Assembly (NCBI GenBank): GCA_914767885.1 | Contig: CAJZBQ010000021.1 | Coordinates: 372,001-436,000 of the forward strand | Length of the DNA: 64,000 bases | Direction: 5' to 3' | Origin: Blepharisma stoltei | Taxonomy: Eukaryota; Ciliophora; Heterotrichea; Heterotrichida; Blepharismidae | Shown: one piece after another, positions 43,125-53,617 of the stretch | Layout: each line of letters opens with the position of its first letter | Numbering within the stretch: the stretch's first letter is position 1 | Translations under genes and position numbers: made by a program | The notes under the pieces: generated by a model | What the model was told of the DNA's origin: nothing | The model's database searches: none | The model's input: only the letters and a program-made list of their open reading frames with translations

Positions 43125-45088
43125 ATGATAGAATCTAGAATCGAGGAAAGGAACAATAACTACCAAAAACTACCTGATTATTCAACAGTTCTTCAAAAGA
43201 GAGAAGAGGGAGCAATACAGCTGCGAAAAAAGAAAAGAACGGAAAATACACTTAAAAAAAGAGCGCTTTTGGCACCTGAAATCATTGAAGCAGACCCCAG
43301 CTTGCTTGAAAGGCCAAAGACTCCTCTAAACTTCAGATACTCTTCAACGCTTATTGAATTGTGCCCAGCATTAGGGACATTTGATATTTCTCCTAATGAT
43401 AAAATCTCAATCCTTTTTGAGCTAATTAAAAAGCCACAAAATCTTGAAATTACAAGCGAATTAGTAAAATTGCTCACTCCCCCCCCCCTCCGTGAGTGAA
43501 CAAAACCATTAGAAAAATCGCTGTTTTTTGCCCAAAAACCCACCCTCCGTGAGTGAACAAAAATTTTTATGGAAAAAAATTTTGATATATAAATGATAAT
43601 TAATATAATGAAATCTAGAGCTAATTCTGTTTAATTTTAAACAAATTGCGTTTTAAAACATAAATTTTATAAACTAAATTAATATTTGCTTTCAAATTTT
43701 GGCAAATTAGGATTTTTTAAATTTCGAAAAAAAAATTTTTTAGAAAATTTATATATAAATTTTTTTACAAAAAAAAAATTAACCCTCCTCCGTGAGTGAA
43801 CAAAATTTTTTTGTTCACTCACACGGAGGGGGGGGGAGTCAGGAAAATCTTTTCAAGTGAGCAAAATCCTCCTCTTGCTGAAGCTGTAACTTCAGGAGTT
43901 TCCATAGTTTTAATTGAATTATTGCGTACCGCTCCTTTATATATCAAATTAGAAGCTGCTTGATGCATTATTAATCTCACTTGCAGCCCTCCTGATGTCG
44001 CTGATTTATTAATACAGCAAGGCGCAGCACAAGCCTTGCTAGAAAATTTAGACTCAGACTCCTTAGACTTAGTAGACTTATGTGTCTGGGCATTTGGAAA
44101 CATTGCAACAAACTCCGTAAAAGACAGAAATATGGTGATAAAAATGAAAATAATCGATAAATTGTTGCAAATTTGTGAGAGAAAAATGACAAATACACTG
44201 ATAGAGGATATTTCATGAGTAATTTCTTGTTTAACAATGCATAATCCTCCCACAGATCCCAATGAATTTTATAAATTTCTTGATTATTTGCCTATTTTTT
44301 TCGAAGCCAATAATAATCGGGCAATAGAAGATTCATGCAAAACTTTAGTGTTTTTAACTAATCAAGGATCAGAATGAATAGATAAAGTAATAAAAACTGG
44401 CCTGCTGCCTAAGATAGCAGAGCTATTAGTCAGTTCTGTTGCCAGTCTGCAATTTTTGGCTTTAAAAATCTTAGGAAATGTCGCAACTGGAGATGAGGAG
44501 CAGACTGATCTTGCAATTAATTTAGGACTTGCAGATCAAATAGGGCAAGTTTTAATGCCGACAGCAGTGTCTTCTGTAAAAATGGAGTGCTTGTGGGCTA
44601 TTAGTAATATTTTGGCAGGAACAGCTGCACAGGTCACCTTGATTATAAATAAGCCTTATTTTCCTAAAATTGTAAATTTGATGATAGACTCAGATTCAGC
44701 TATGAGAAAAGAAGCAATTTGGGCTATTTCAAATGCGACTTTCTGCAAAGATCCAGAAACTATACTTTCTTTACTTCAATTCCCAGTATTAGAATATTTC
44801 ACAGAAGCTTTTGAACTAAATGACATAAAAATTTACCACTCAGTAATTTCTGCAATTTACAATATCTTAAAATCAGGTCAGCAAAGGCTAAAAAACGGAA
44901 AAAATCTCGCAGCAGTTAAATTTGAAGAGCTAGGAGGTGTCGAGATTTTAGAAGAAATTTTTAGGAAACATGGGGATGCAGCCAGCAAAAAAACACAGAG
45001 AATTTTAGAAGAATTTTATGGGATTATTGAAGAAGACGAAGAAATTCAAATACTGACTGAGGTTCCTGCTACTTTTATATTTAGTTAA
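43125..45088 (+). CDS. Importin alpha
   Basis: 532 residues after removing MITE N. The N-terminal IBB-like basic region (LRKKKRTENTLKKR, about residues 32-45) binds importin beta. Armadillo repeats follow with the family's Trp/Asn ladder: LEAAWCIINLT, DLCVWAFGNIATNS, DISWVISCLT, FLALKILGNVATG, MECLWAISNILAG, RKEAIWAISNATF. Several Trp are TGA-coded (for example 43961-43963 and 44216-44218). The C-terminus is acidic. It carries NLS cargo into nuclei. In ciliates, paralogues can be specific for germline or somatic nucleus; nothing here decides which. Confidence 0.9.
43477..43838. mobile_element. MITE N (family 1), flanked by TCA
   Basis: CTCCCCCCCCCCTCCGTGAG ... CACGGAGGGGGGGGGAG. TCA on both sides (43474-43476, 43839-43841), with no TA at the boundary. 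Removal gives TTG CTC AGG AAA ATC, joining VKLL to RKIFSSE in frame. Confidence 0.9.
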
Positions 45089-45166
45089 ATAATTATTACA
45101 CTTAATCTCACTTAAGATACCATTTTTATTGATATTTTTAGTTAGCTAAACACATTTTATAATAAA

Positions 45167-48100
45167 ATGAACTGGGAAGCTCAATTAAATATCCCTCCAA
45201 CAGAAAGTTCTTCTACTTATTCTTCATTTTTACAGTCTTCTATCTCTAAGCCCTTAGCTATGGAAAAGTGTGGAAGCTCTTGAGGCACTCGAGACCATCG
45301 TGATGGGTATCTTGACCCAAAAATCTTATCCACAGTGGAAAATCTACTCAAAAACGAGAGCTCTAGTGGGATTAACTTTGATAGCTATGAAAAAATTCCT
45401 GTTGAAATCAGTGAAAGCTTTCCCCAAATCAACTTTTTCACAGATTGTGATGTAAATGAGCTGTTGCTCAAAAACGTTGCCAGGATGGGATACAAGCGCC
45501 CTACTCCAGTCCAGAAGTATGCCATACCTGTATCAATACTCAGAAGAGACTTAATGGCAATTGCTGAGACTGGCTCAGGTAAAACAGCCGCCTTTTTATT
45601 CCCTATGTTTGCAAAAATGCTCAAAGATGGTCCGCCACATCCAATTGATAGTGACATAGCCTACCCAATTGGGCTTATTTTAGCACCAACAAGAGAGTTA
45701 GTCCAGCAGCTCCATGAGGAAACCTTGAAATTTGCCCATAAAACTGGCATTAAAACTCTCTGTGTTTTTGGCGGTACTGGGATGCAGTATCAAATGAACG
45801 AGCTTAAGCGAGGCGTTGACATCCTTGTAGCTACCCCTGGAAGACTTATTGATTTTCTCAATAGAAAGCTGATAAATCTGTCAATTATAAGGTACTTGAT
45901 TTTAGATGAAGGTGATAGGATGCTTGATATGGGGTTTGAGCCTTCTATTAAGAGGATTCTGGAAGCGACTGAAGGCAATGATCATGAAACTATTATGAGT
46001 TCTGCCACTTTTTCACCTGAAATGAGGAAAATTGCTGAAATTTACATGAAAGATTATAGGGCTTTCCCTTGAATAGCCCGATAGCGGCTGGCTTCATCCC
46101 GTTATCGGGCTATTCAAGGGAAAGCCCTATATGTATATTTGACTGTTGGAAAAGCAGGCTCTACTTCAGAAAATATCACTCAGAGATTCTACTACGTTGA
46201 AGATTATTCCAAAATGCCTGCCCTACTACAAATTCTCCAAGAAATCAGAGGCCTCACTTTAATTTTCGTCGAGCGTAGAACTGAAGTTGAGGTAGTCGCT
46301 AATTTTTTACAAGAAAATGGACACGAAGCAGCTTGTATTCATGGAGAAAAAAACCAATTTGAAAGGCATAAAGCACTTACAAGTTTCAAAGCTGGAAGAG
46401 TCCAAATTTTAGTCGCGACTGATGTAGCTTCCAGAGGTCTTGATATCCAGAATATTGAAACTGTGATTAATTATGATACTCCAAAGCAAATTGAAGGATA
46501 TATTCATAGGATTGGCAGAACTGGAAGAATTGGGAAAAGCGGCTTAGCTATTTCTTTTTTAAATTCAGGATGCAGATCTATATTTAGAGAACTCAGAGAC
46601 TTGCTGATAGAGACAAAACAAGAAATTCCTGAATGATATGAAGATCTTATGACTGGGAAGGCTAGGCCTAAATATCCAAGCTGTGATAAATGATATGGAG
46701 ATTCAAGTAAAATTGGGGGAAAAAGCTATGAAAGAAGAGAATATGGAGGAAACAATCATTATGCAGGCAATAAAGAAAATTCAGGATGGGGAGCTGAAAA
46801 TAGAGGCTATGGAAGCTCGGATTGAGATCTAAAAAGCTCAGAATCTGGATGGGGTGCACAGAGTAATGCGAAGCCTAGATATGGGGAAAACACTAATAAA
46901 GCAAGCTATGGGCAAGCAAATAGAGATAATAAAAAATTTGATCAAAATAGCTACCAATATAGTGGAAGGTTTAAATGTGACCAAGAATATGAAAAAAGAA
47001 ATTCTGACTATTTTGCCTCACAGAATCCTCCATACTATTTAGCTAACCAAAAAGGGCCTACAAGAAATCATGATAATCCTTCAGAACAATGGGGGAAGCA
47101 AGGAAGCAACTATAATCAAAAGCAGGCTTTTCAAAGCCACAACCAAGAGGATTACCAAAGACGCATCTCAAATCCTTCAACTCAAAATGATCTATGGGGC
47201 TCTCAAAATAGCCAAAGGGAATCCCAAAGCAGCCAAATGTGGGGATCAAGCCCTTCATCTGTTCAAAGCAACCAATGGAAACCCAAAAATAGCGTAAGCT
47301 CAGCACAAAGTAATCAACGAGGAGATTATAACAAAAGCAACCAATGAAGCCAAGATATAGCATGCCTCTCGTGGTTGCTCACCATTAAGTACCCCCTCCC
47401 CATGCCACCCACCCCCTGACGGTCCTGAATATTTTAAATGCTAAAATATTATTTGGCAAGTCCCCTCAAATATTTTAACTTGCCAAATTAATATTTAGCA
47501 TGTTAAAATATTTGGGGCCGTTAGGGGGTGGGTGGCATGGGGAAGGGGCGCTTAAGGCCAATCCAAATCGGGGTGTAAAGCTATAATGCCCAATACAGAT
47601 CTAGAGATTATGATCAAAGCAGTCAATGGGAGCAAGAGCGAGGAGATAGTAGCAAAAGCAGTCAGTGGGGTCAAGGTAATCCTCAGCGAGGAGCTAGGGA
47701 TTATGATAAAAGCAATCAATGGAGTGGCCAAGAAAATAGTCAACGAGAAGCTAACAACTATGAAAAAAGCAGCGAGTGGGGAGGTCAAGAAAATAGCCAA
47801 CGAGGAGCGAGAAATTATGATAAAAGCAATCAATGGGGTAGTCAAGATAGCAACAAAAGAGTAGATAGCCAAAGAAGAGATAAAAATTATGATAGAAGCG
47901 ATCAATGGGGAAGCAAAGAGGGCAATCAAAGAGGACCTGGCATTGATAGGAGCAATCAGTGGGGTGATCAAGAAAGCAGGTATGAAAAGAAATTTAAAAA
48001 CAGCTCAAGGCTAGATGTTGAAAATCCAAGAAGGCATCAGGATAAAGGAAGGCAATCAATATCATCCGATTGGGGTGATATTCCTACTACTAAAGCAGAA

Positions 48101-50966
48101 GCCAGAAGTAGTTTAGGCTCAGGCTGGGGTGATATTCCTGCTACCAAATCTGAAGCGAAAAGCAACCCAAATTCAGGCTGGGGTGATATTCCTGCTACCA
48201 AAACAGAAACCAAAAGTAGCCTCAGTTCGGGTTGGGGCGATATTAGCAGCAGTAAGCCAGAAGTCAAAAGCAAGGGTGAGGTTAAATAAAGTGAATGCAC
48301 TTTTTTCAATCTCTTCCCAAAACCTATAAAAATGATTGTAATTTCAAAACTTGGTTTTTGAATATAAAAGTACAGACGGTACTTTTTGAATCTTTCTAAC
48401 AGGGGTAAAAAGTAAACGTGTTTAATAGCAAAAATCGAGGAAAAAGTACATTTAAAAATCTATACCCTTTCAAGACTAGCTCCCCCCTCCGTGAGCAAAC
48501 AAAAAAATTTTGTTTGATCATATGGAGGGGGTTTCGAAATTTTAAAAAAATCTTATTTCGTAAAAATTGAAAAGCAAATATTAATTAATTTGCTAAATTT
48601 ATGTTTTAAAACGCAATTTGTTTAAAATTAAACAGAGTTAGCTCGAGATTTCATTATACTAATTATCACTTATATATCAATTTTTTTTTCATAAAGTGGG
48701 TTTTTGGGCAAAAAAATAGGGATTTTTTCTAATGGTTTGTTCGCTCACGGAGGGGAGTAAGCAAATTTTAGCAAATAAAGGTCAATATTGGATTGTATAA
48801 TAAAAGGTATATATTGTATATAACAAAAAGCAATATCGCTCAAATAAATATAAGATTGACGTGATATACAATCATATTTTTTGTCTTTCAAAAATAATAG
48901 AAAAAAGTGCATACAAAATATAAGCGATGAAAGTGATGCGAAATAGTTAAAGATAAAAGCAGATAATAACACAGACAATTCTCTTAAAAAATTAAATAAA
49001 TTATTAAATAGAGGATCCAAAGTTATAAAAAAAATACAAGAAAAATGATTATGAAGTAAAAATAAGATAAAAAAGTGCACGATTTTTTATATAAAAAAGG
49101 AATTTGTTTATGTTTATGCTTATAGAATTTTTCTAGCACAGCAGTTGATTAAGTCCTCTTTAACTTGAGATCCAGCTTCAATAACAGCTCTGAACAACAG
49201 TAGGTGGATCTGCCAAACAGTCGAACCGTTAAAGTTATTAAGCCCTTCCAGACTTCTCAGTCCGTACCAGACTCAGCACCGACCTCTTCTCTAGCCGAGA
49301 CTCTCAAGAAGCTTGAACTTCTCTCACAAAGCTCGGATAATAGGCTAGCCTGATGAACAGGACTAGGACCCTATTCCTAACTGCCATTTTAAATATTGTG
49401 AAAAAAAGGAATTAAAAAAGTACTAATGAAATTTCTATTGGTGCGTATTCTTTAGGCAAACAGTACAAACGGGAAAATATCAGAGGAAAAAGTAATATCG
49501 ATTTTTTATAAGCAGATATTATTATTTTTTAAATCTTTTTTGGTCAAAATGGACCCTCTTAGAGTTATAATAAGAAGTTCACCTATTGAAAATTCAAGTA
49601 TTAGCCCATTTTACCCAATAATTTCAAAAGACAAGATGTACTTTTTTTTCTATTATTTTGAAAGACAAAAATTATGATTGTTTATTATGCCAGTCTTATA
49701 TTTATTTAAGCGATATTGCTTGCTGGTTGTTGGTATACAATTCATCCTGTTTATTATACAATCCTATCTTGAGCTTTCTCTGCTTAAATTTTCTCAGTCT
49801 TGAAAGAGCATAGATTTTTACATGCACTTCTTCCTCTATTTTTCCTGTTAAATACTATTTACTTTGTCACCCCTCTGTTTAGAAAAATTCAAAAAGCACC
49901 GTTTGTACTTTTTAAATACCAAAGAACCAATTTTTAAAATTACAGTCATTTTATAGATTTTGGGAAAGGTTGAAAAACGACAGTGTGCTCAACCAAAAGC
50001 AATCCAAATCCAGGCTGGGGCGATATTCCTTCAGCTAAGACAGCAGCAAAAAGTAATTTAAATTCAAGTTGGGGTGATACCCCCGCTCTTAAATCAGAAA
50101 CCAAAAGCAGCTCAAACTCTGGCTGGGGCGATATTCCGACTACCAAAACAGAAATCAAAAACAATACAAATTCTAATCGGTGTGATATCCCTTGTGCTAA
50201 AATAGAAGCCAAAAGCAATCAAAATTCAGGCTGGGATGACATTGATACCAAATCAGAAATAAAAGTCAATCCGAGCTTAGACTGGAAAGATACTCCTCTC
50301 GCCAAATCAGAAACAAAAGCCAGCACAAATTCTGGATGGGGTGATGCTCCTGCTACTAAAGCAGAAAATAAAAGCAACCCAAACTCAGGCTGGGCCGATA
50401 TTCTTGATAATAAAAATGAAGCCAAAATTAGCCCAAGTTCAAGCTCAAGTGATACTCCCATTAATAAATCAGAAGCAAAAAGCGATCCATATTCTAGCTG
50501 GAGCGATATTCTTGTTACTAAAAATGAAGACAAAGGCAACCCAAGTTTGAGCTGGAGCGATATTCTTTCTACCAAATCAGAAACAAAAATCAACCCAAAT
50601 TCAAGCTGAAGTGATACTGTAAAACCGGAAGCCAAAAGCAATATAAACTCAGATTGGAGAGACACTCCTTCAGAAATATTGCAAAAAGAAATCCCTAACC
50701 CCACTGATATTTATAGTGCTGTAAAAAATGAAAATTCTTACGACACCTCCAGTAAAAGTCCAGCCAAAAAAATAAACTCAGATGTTCTCGGTAACTGGGA
50801 TAAATTTGGCAGCTCTTTAGAAAAGCAAACCTGAACACCAGGAGAAAAGTCATCTCCGTGAATAGGCTGCAGTGAAAGCCTCTACGGAATTCAGCTTTCT
50901 AGTCAAGCTTCAATTGAAGAAACAAAAGAAGTAACCATAGAAAGTGTTCTGGTAGAAAACTTATAA
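45167..50966 (+). CDS. Ded1/DDX3-like DEAD-box RNA helicase with a long GW/WG-repeat tail
   Basis: 1,255 residues after removing three inserts (46057-46131, 47358-47585, 48274-50002). N-terminus MNWEAQLNIPPTESSS. Helicase core: Q motif GYKRPTPVQKYAIP, motif I AETGSGKT, Ia PTRELVQQ, Ib TPGR, motif II LDEGD (Gly for Ala), III SAT, then FVERRTEVE, HGEKNQFER, TDVASRGLDI and HRIGRTGRIG. The tail from about residue 500 is disordered. It first has Q/N/S-rich repeats with YDKSNQWG-type units. It then has about 18-20 residue units of the type NSGWGDIPATKxExKS, at least ten with GW or WG dipeptides, decaying towards SWSDI units. The C-terminus is polar. This pattern fits Argonaute-binding GW/WG hooks. 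TAA at 50964. Likely cytoplasmic or germline RNP helicase; the link to small RNAs is inference. Confidence 0.88.
46057..46131. mobile_element. 75-bp palindromic IES in the helicase gene
   Basis: Inverted repeat from TAGGGCTTTCCCTTGAATAG to its complement, with a 21-nt centre, bounded by TA (46055-46056, 46130-46131). Removal gives GAT TAT GTA TAT TTG ACT, restoring KDYVYLTVGKAGSTSENI of the second helicase domain. Confidence 0.93.
47358..47585. mobile_element. Palindromic IES in the Q/N-rich tail of the helicase gene
   Basis: 228 bp. Arms around CCATGCCACCCACCCCCTGA and its complement, with a second inner inverted pair (ATTTTAAATGCTAAAATATT). Bounded by TA at 47356-47357 and 47584-47585. Removal gives CAA GAT AAT GCC CAA TAC, joining NQWSQD to NAQYRSRDYD in frame. 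Confidence 0.85.
48480..48757. mobile_element. MITE T (family 1) nested in the foldback element
   Basis: CTCCCCCCTCCGTGAGCAAAC ... CGCTCACGGAGGGGAG. Left flank TAG, right flank TAA. It splits the left arm of the foldback, so it arrived later. Confidence 0.85.
49105..49401 (-). mobile_element. Retroposon in the loop of the foldback element
   Basis: AAAAAAGGAATT at 49093-49104 and 49402-49413 (12-bp duplication). The insert starts TGTTTATGTTTATG, a tandem tail on the minus strand, and the body is GC-richer than the surroundings. Non-coding. Confidence 0.75.
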
Positions 50967-51220
50967 TTATAAAGGATAATCACTTTATAATGGAAGCATC
51001 ATTTATAAATATATTGGTGGTAGCTCTCAATTTTATAAAAAATGGCATAATATATAGTGTTGTTAAAATCATATCTAATTTGTAATAAATTCAAATTTCT
51101 GACACTTTTATATGCATTTTGCACATTTAGTATATATATTGGCATTTGAATCATATCTTATATTTATATATAGCCTATTCTCTTATGCATGAATTATAAT
51201 TGTAAATCTTTTAATTATTA

Positions 51221-51784
51221 CTATGATGAGCTTTTTCTCCATAATAAAAATCGATCTTCTAGCCTTTTAATTTCAAAATCACTTAATCCAAGCTGTTTTA
51301 TATATTCTTGGCTATCGTTATATATATGCTTTTTTGCCTTGAGTGGCGCGGTACGGGCGCCACTTCGGCAAGCTCCTTCTTCCAGTTGGCCGAGCCAACT
51401 CAGGTTGGTTTGGCCAACTAGAATTGACAAGTCTCCCCAAAAGGCCTCACTTGTCAATTCTCCAGTTGGCCGAACCAACCTGAGTTGGCTCGGCCAACTG
51501 GAAGAAGGAGCTTGCCGAAGCGGCGCCCATACCGCGCCACTCAAGGCAAAAAGCTATATACAAGAATGGACTTCAGAAATCCTATGAGAGTGTAATAGAT
51601 CAGCCATATCTCCACAGTCACAGCTGTCAGTTAATGCCAGTCTGAAATAAAAATATGCTTTGTCTAGGTCCATGTCTACGTACTTATCCTTTATATAAAT
51701 CTTTCCTAATTGAAAAGCGGCTAAGCTGCTCGTTCTTGCTGCTTTTCTAACGCTTCCTCTTAATAATTGAAAGTGTTCTTTCAT
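51221..51784 (-). CDS. Small Sel1-like repeat protein
   Basis: 109 residues after removing a palindromic IES (51327-51560), which joins EVHSCI to YNDSQEYIKQL. Starts MKEHFQLLRGSVRKAARTSS. The AAFQLGKIYIKDKYVDMDLDKAYFYFRLAL segment is one Sel1-type repeat. TAG at 51221. Its neighbour at 51967-52563 is of the same type. Confidence 0.7.
51327..51560. mobile_element. Long GC-rich palindromic IES
   Basis: About 234 bp. Arms GCTTTTTTGCCTTGAGTGGC and its complement, then CAAGCTCCTTCTTCCAGTTGG and complement, with a central loop CTCCCCAAAAGGCCTCAC. Bounded by TATATA on both sides, so the exact TA is ambiguous, but any in-phase TA choice restores the gene. It shares the AGTTGGCCGAGCCAACT motif with 8022-8178 and 59510-59580. 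Confidence 0.88.
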
Positions 51785-51966
51785 ACTTTCGAGTATTTTA
51801 ATTAATAATAGCTATCGAAATTATTTAATAAAGTAATATTTATAGATTAAAATGTAGAAATATTTTATTTGCTCTTGAGTATTATATTTAAGAAAGCCTT
51901 TAAATTTTTAATTGTTATTTATATATATAAAATGAGCATTTGCTGGGCCAAAATTATTAAGTTATT

Positions 51967-52563
51967 TTATTTTTTAGCATTATGCTTAATAATGAGCAAA
52001 AAGCATTTACTAGCAAAGGGGATAAGCCAATAAAGCGCATGTGGTATGTCAGGAGGTTGGTTTTTCATACCTCTTCTAAGGAGTTTTGAGTAAATTATCA
52101 TTGCTTCTGTGTTTCCTTCTTCTGCCTGAGTTTTATATTCTTTCATTCATTTATTTAAGTGTTTCTGCAAGCATTTCCCTAACTCCCCCCCTGAGTGAAC
52201 AAAACCATTAGAAAAATCGCTATTTTTGCACAAAAAACCCACCCTCCTAAGTGAACAAAAATTATTTAATAGTAAAATTTTTTATGGAAAAAAAAATTTT
52301 ATATATAAGTGATAATTAGCATAATGAAATCTAGTGCTGATTCTGTTTAATTTCTTTTTAAAACATAAATTTTATAAATTAAATTAATATTTGCTTTCCA
52401 GTTTTTGCGTATTAGGATTTTTTTAAATTTCGAAAAAAAAAATTTTTATAAAAATTAACCCCCTTTCGTGAGTGAACAAAATTTTTTGTTCACTCACGGA
52501 AGGGGGGAGTAAGCTTTTTGATTTTGGCTGGGAATCCGTGATACTGTCATTACTTCTATTCAT
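51967..52563 (-). CDS. Small Sel1-like protein, split by MITE S
   Basis: 88 residues once MITE S is removed and TGA is read as Trp: MNRSNDSITDSQPKSKSLGKC, a WMKEYKTQAEEGNTEAMIIYSKLL Sel1-type helix pair, then HALYWLIPFASKCF and TAA at 51967-51969. Neither exon is long enough to stand out alone. It may be a diverged duplicate of the gene at 51221-51784. Confidence 0.6.
52183..52509. mobile_element. MITE S (family 1)
   Basis: CTCCCCCCCTGAGTGAAC ... CTCACGGAAGGGGGGAG with TAA duplicated (52180-52182, 52510-52512). Removal joins KSKSL to GKCLQKHL on the minus strand. Confidence 0.88.
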
Positions 52564-52673
52564 TTTTGGGAGGCATTAATTTTAAGCGTAAAATATATAA
52601 ACAATTTTAATTTTAATTAAATATATTAATTAAAATTGGTGTATAAGACATATAATTCTATCTCCTAGGCTAA

Positions 52674-52916
52674 CTCTACACTTCTGTGAGTGAACAAAAC
52701 ACTGGAAAAATCCCTATTTTTTGGCAAAAGCTCACCCTCCTTGAGCTAACAAAACATTTTTTAATATAAAATTTTTTATGAAAAAATGCTTCAATATATA
52801 AGTGATAATTATTATAATAAAATATCTAGCTAAATCTGTTGAACTTTAAACAGCTTGCATTTTAAAAACATAAATTTAAAAAAGAAAAATTTTTTTGTTC
52901 ACTCACGATCGGGGAG
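52674..52916. mobile_element. MITE V (family 1), internally deleted and decayed
   Basis: TAA on both sides (52671-52673, 52917-52919). Left end CTCTACACTTCTGTGAGTG, right end TTCACTCACGATCGGGGAG. 243 bp; the inner GTTCACTCACGGAGGG copies near the right end are lost. Intergenic. The G/C runs of the ends are eroded, so it looks old. Confidence 0.8.
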
Positions 52917-53061
52917 TAAGTATGCTTACTATACAAAAGAAAATAAAATTTGGTTAATTTTTTAAAAATATAATAATTTTAGATTACTCACGAGGAGATA
53001 TACCACGCTGAATAATTAAATATTTTCATTAAAACAAAGTTACTTTTATAGTAATTCACAA

Positions 53062-53265
53062 TTAATGATTTACTTTATCAAGAGTTTTACTTCCAAGAGC
53101 AAGCTCATCAAACTCCAAACTGTTATAAATCGGCTCGAATTTTTTAGTTTTTCTTGAATCAAAAACATGGAGAAGGTGCTTGATTTTTCTTATTCTTGAA
53201 GAGAACTCAATTTTTTGGCTGATTTTTTCGTTAACATCTGACAGTTTTTCTTCAGCAGAACTCAT
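53062..53265 (-). CDS. Small helical hypothetical protein
   Basis: 67 residues from MSSAEEKLSDVNEKISQKIEF to KTLDKVNH. The same frame is open upstream to a TAA near 53331, adding a hydrophobic GEVSALLGAVFGWKGTVEGI, and beyond that stop continues again in frame with MLDHIRILRLGWINF. So the true gene may be longer, with an undetected intron, insert or lesion at 53331. No family is recognised. Confidence 0.45.
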   Translation of the reverse strand: MSSAEEKLSDVNEKISQKIEFSSRIRKIKHLLHVFDSRKTKKFEPIYNSLEFDELALGSKTLDKVNH

Positions 53266-53617
53266 GATTCCTTCTACTGTACCTTTCCATCCAAAAACAG
53301 CTCCAAGTAATGCACTAACTTCTCCGATCCTTTATCAGCGACTGTGTTTAGAATTTGAAAAATTAATCCATCCTAATCTAAGAATTCTTATATGATCAAG
53401 CATGAGCCCACTATCGACCCCGCCTTAAATCTAACTATCAATATTTTATAATAATATTGGAGATACCCAGTATAATCGTTTCTACACAATTCTAATGCAA
53501 ATTATAGATTGCTTGCTAATATATATGCAAACTCTATATCTTATTGTGAGTTCATAAAATATTTTATATGGGAAAAAATTTAACCTATTCTTGACCAAAG
53601 CGATGATTGGCTATTGG

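Larger units (their letters stand above)
48274..50002. mobile_element. 1.7-kb foldback element inside the GW/WG-repeat region
   Basis: The outer arms (48274-48479 and about 49790-49993) are inverted copies (CCCAAAACCTATAAAAATGA versus its near-complement; CGGTACTTTTTGAAT versus ATTCAAAAAGCACCG). The inner arms (48761-49090 and about 49415-49780) continue the pairing, with AGCAATATCGCTCAAATAAA as one of the shared blocks. CAAAAGCAA occurs at both borders (48265-48273, 49994-50002); removing one copy with the insert keeps the 18-20 residue repeat in phase. A MITE (48480-48757) interrupts the left arm and a retroposon (49105-49401) sits in the loop. No transposase is seen. Confidence 0.8.

Noticed and set aside
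47586-47971. Apparent repeat proteins in other frames on both strands over the helicase tail
   Set aside because: They are shadows of the DNA repeats; only the frame giving YDKSNQWG units is continuous with the helicase and keeps 1,255 codons overall.
48745-49080. 111-residue minus-strand hydrophobic frame
   Set aside because: It overlaps the inverted arm of the foldback element and the end of a MITE; Phe/Leu/Ile richness reflects AT content. Not a transposase.
49946-50704. Minus-strand ISPQPEF-type repeat proteins opposite the GW repeats
   Set aside because: Antisense of the plus-strand GWGDI units; no start context and no continuity.
51189-51587. 132-residue frame through the palindrome at 51327-51560
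   Set aside because: Arises from GC-rich hairpin arms read in both directions; the real gene is the minus-strand Sel1-like one after excision.
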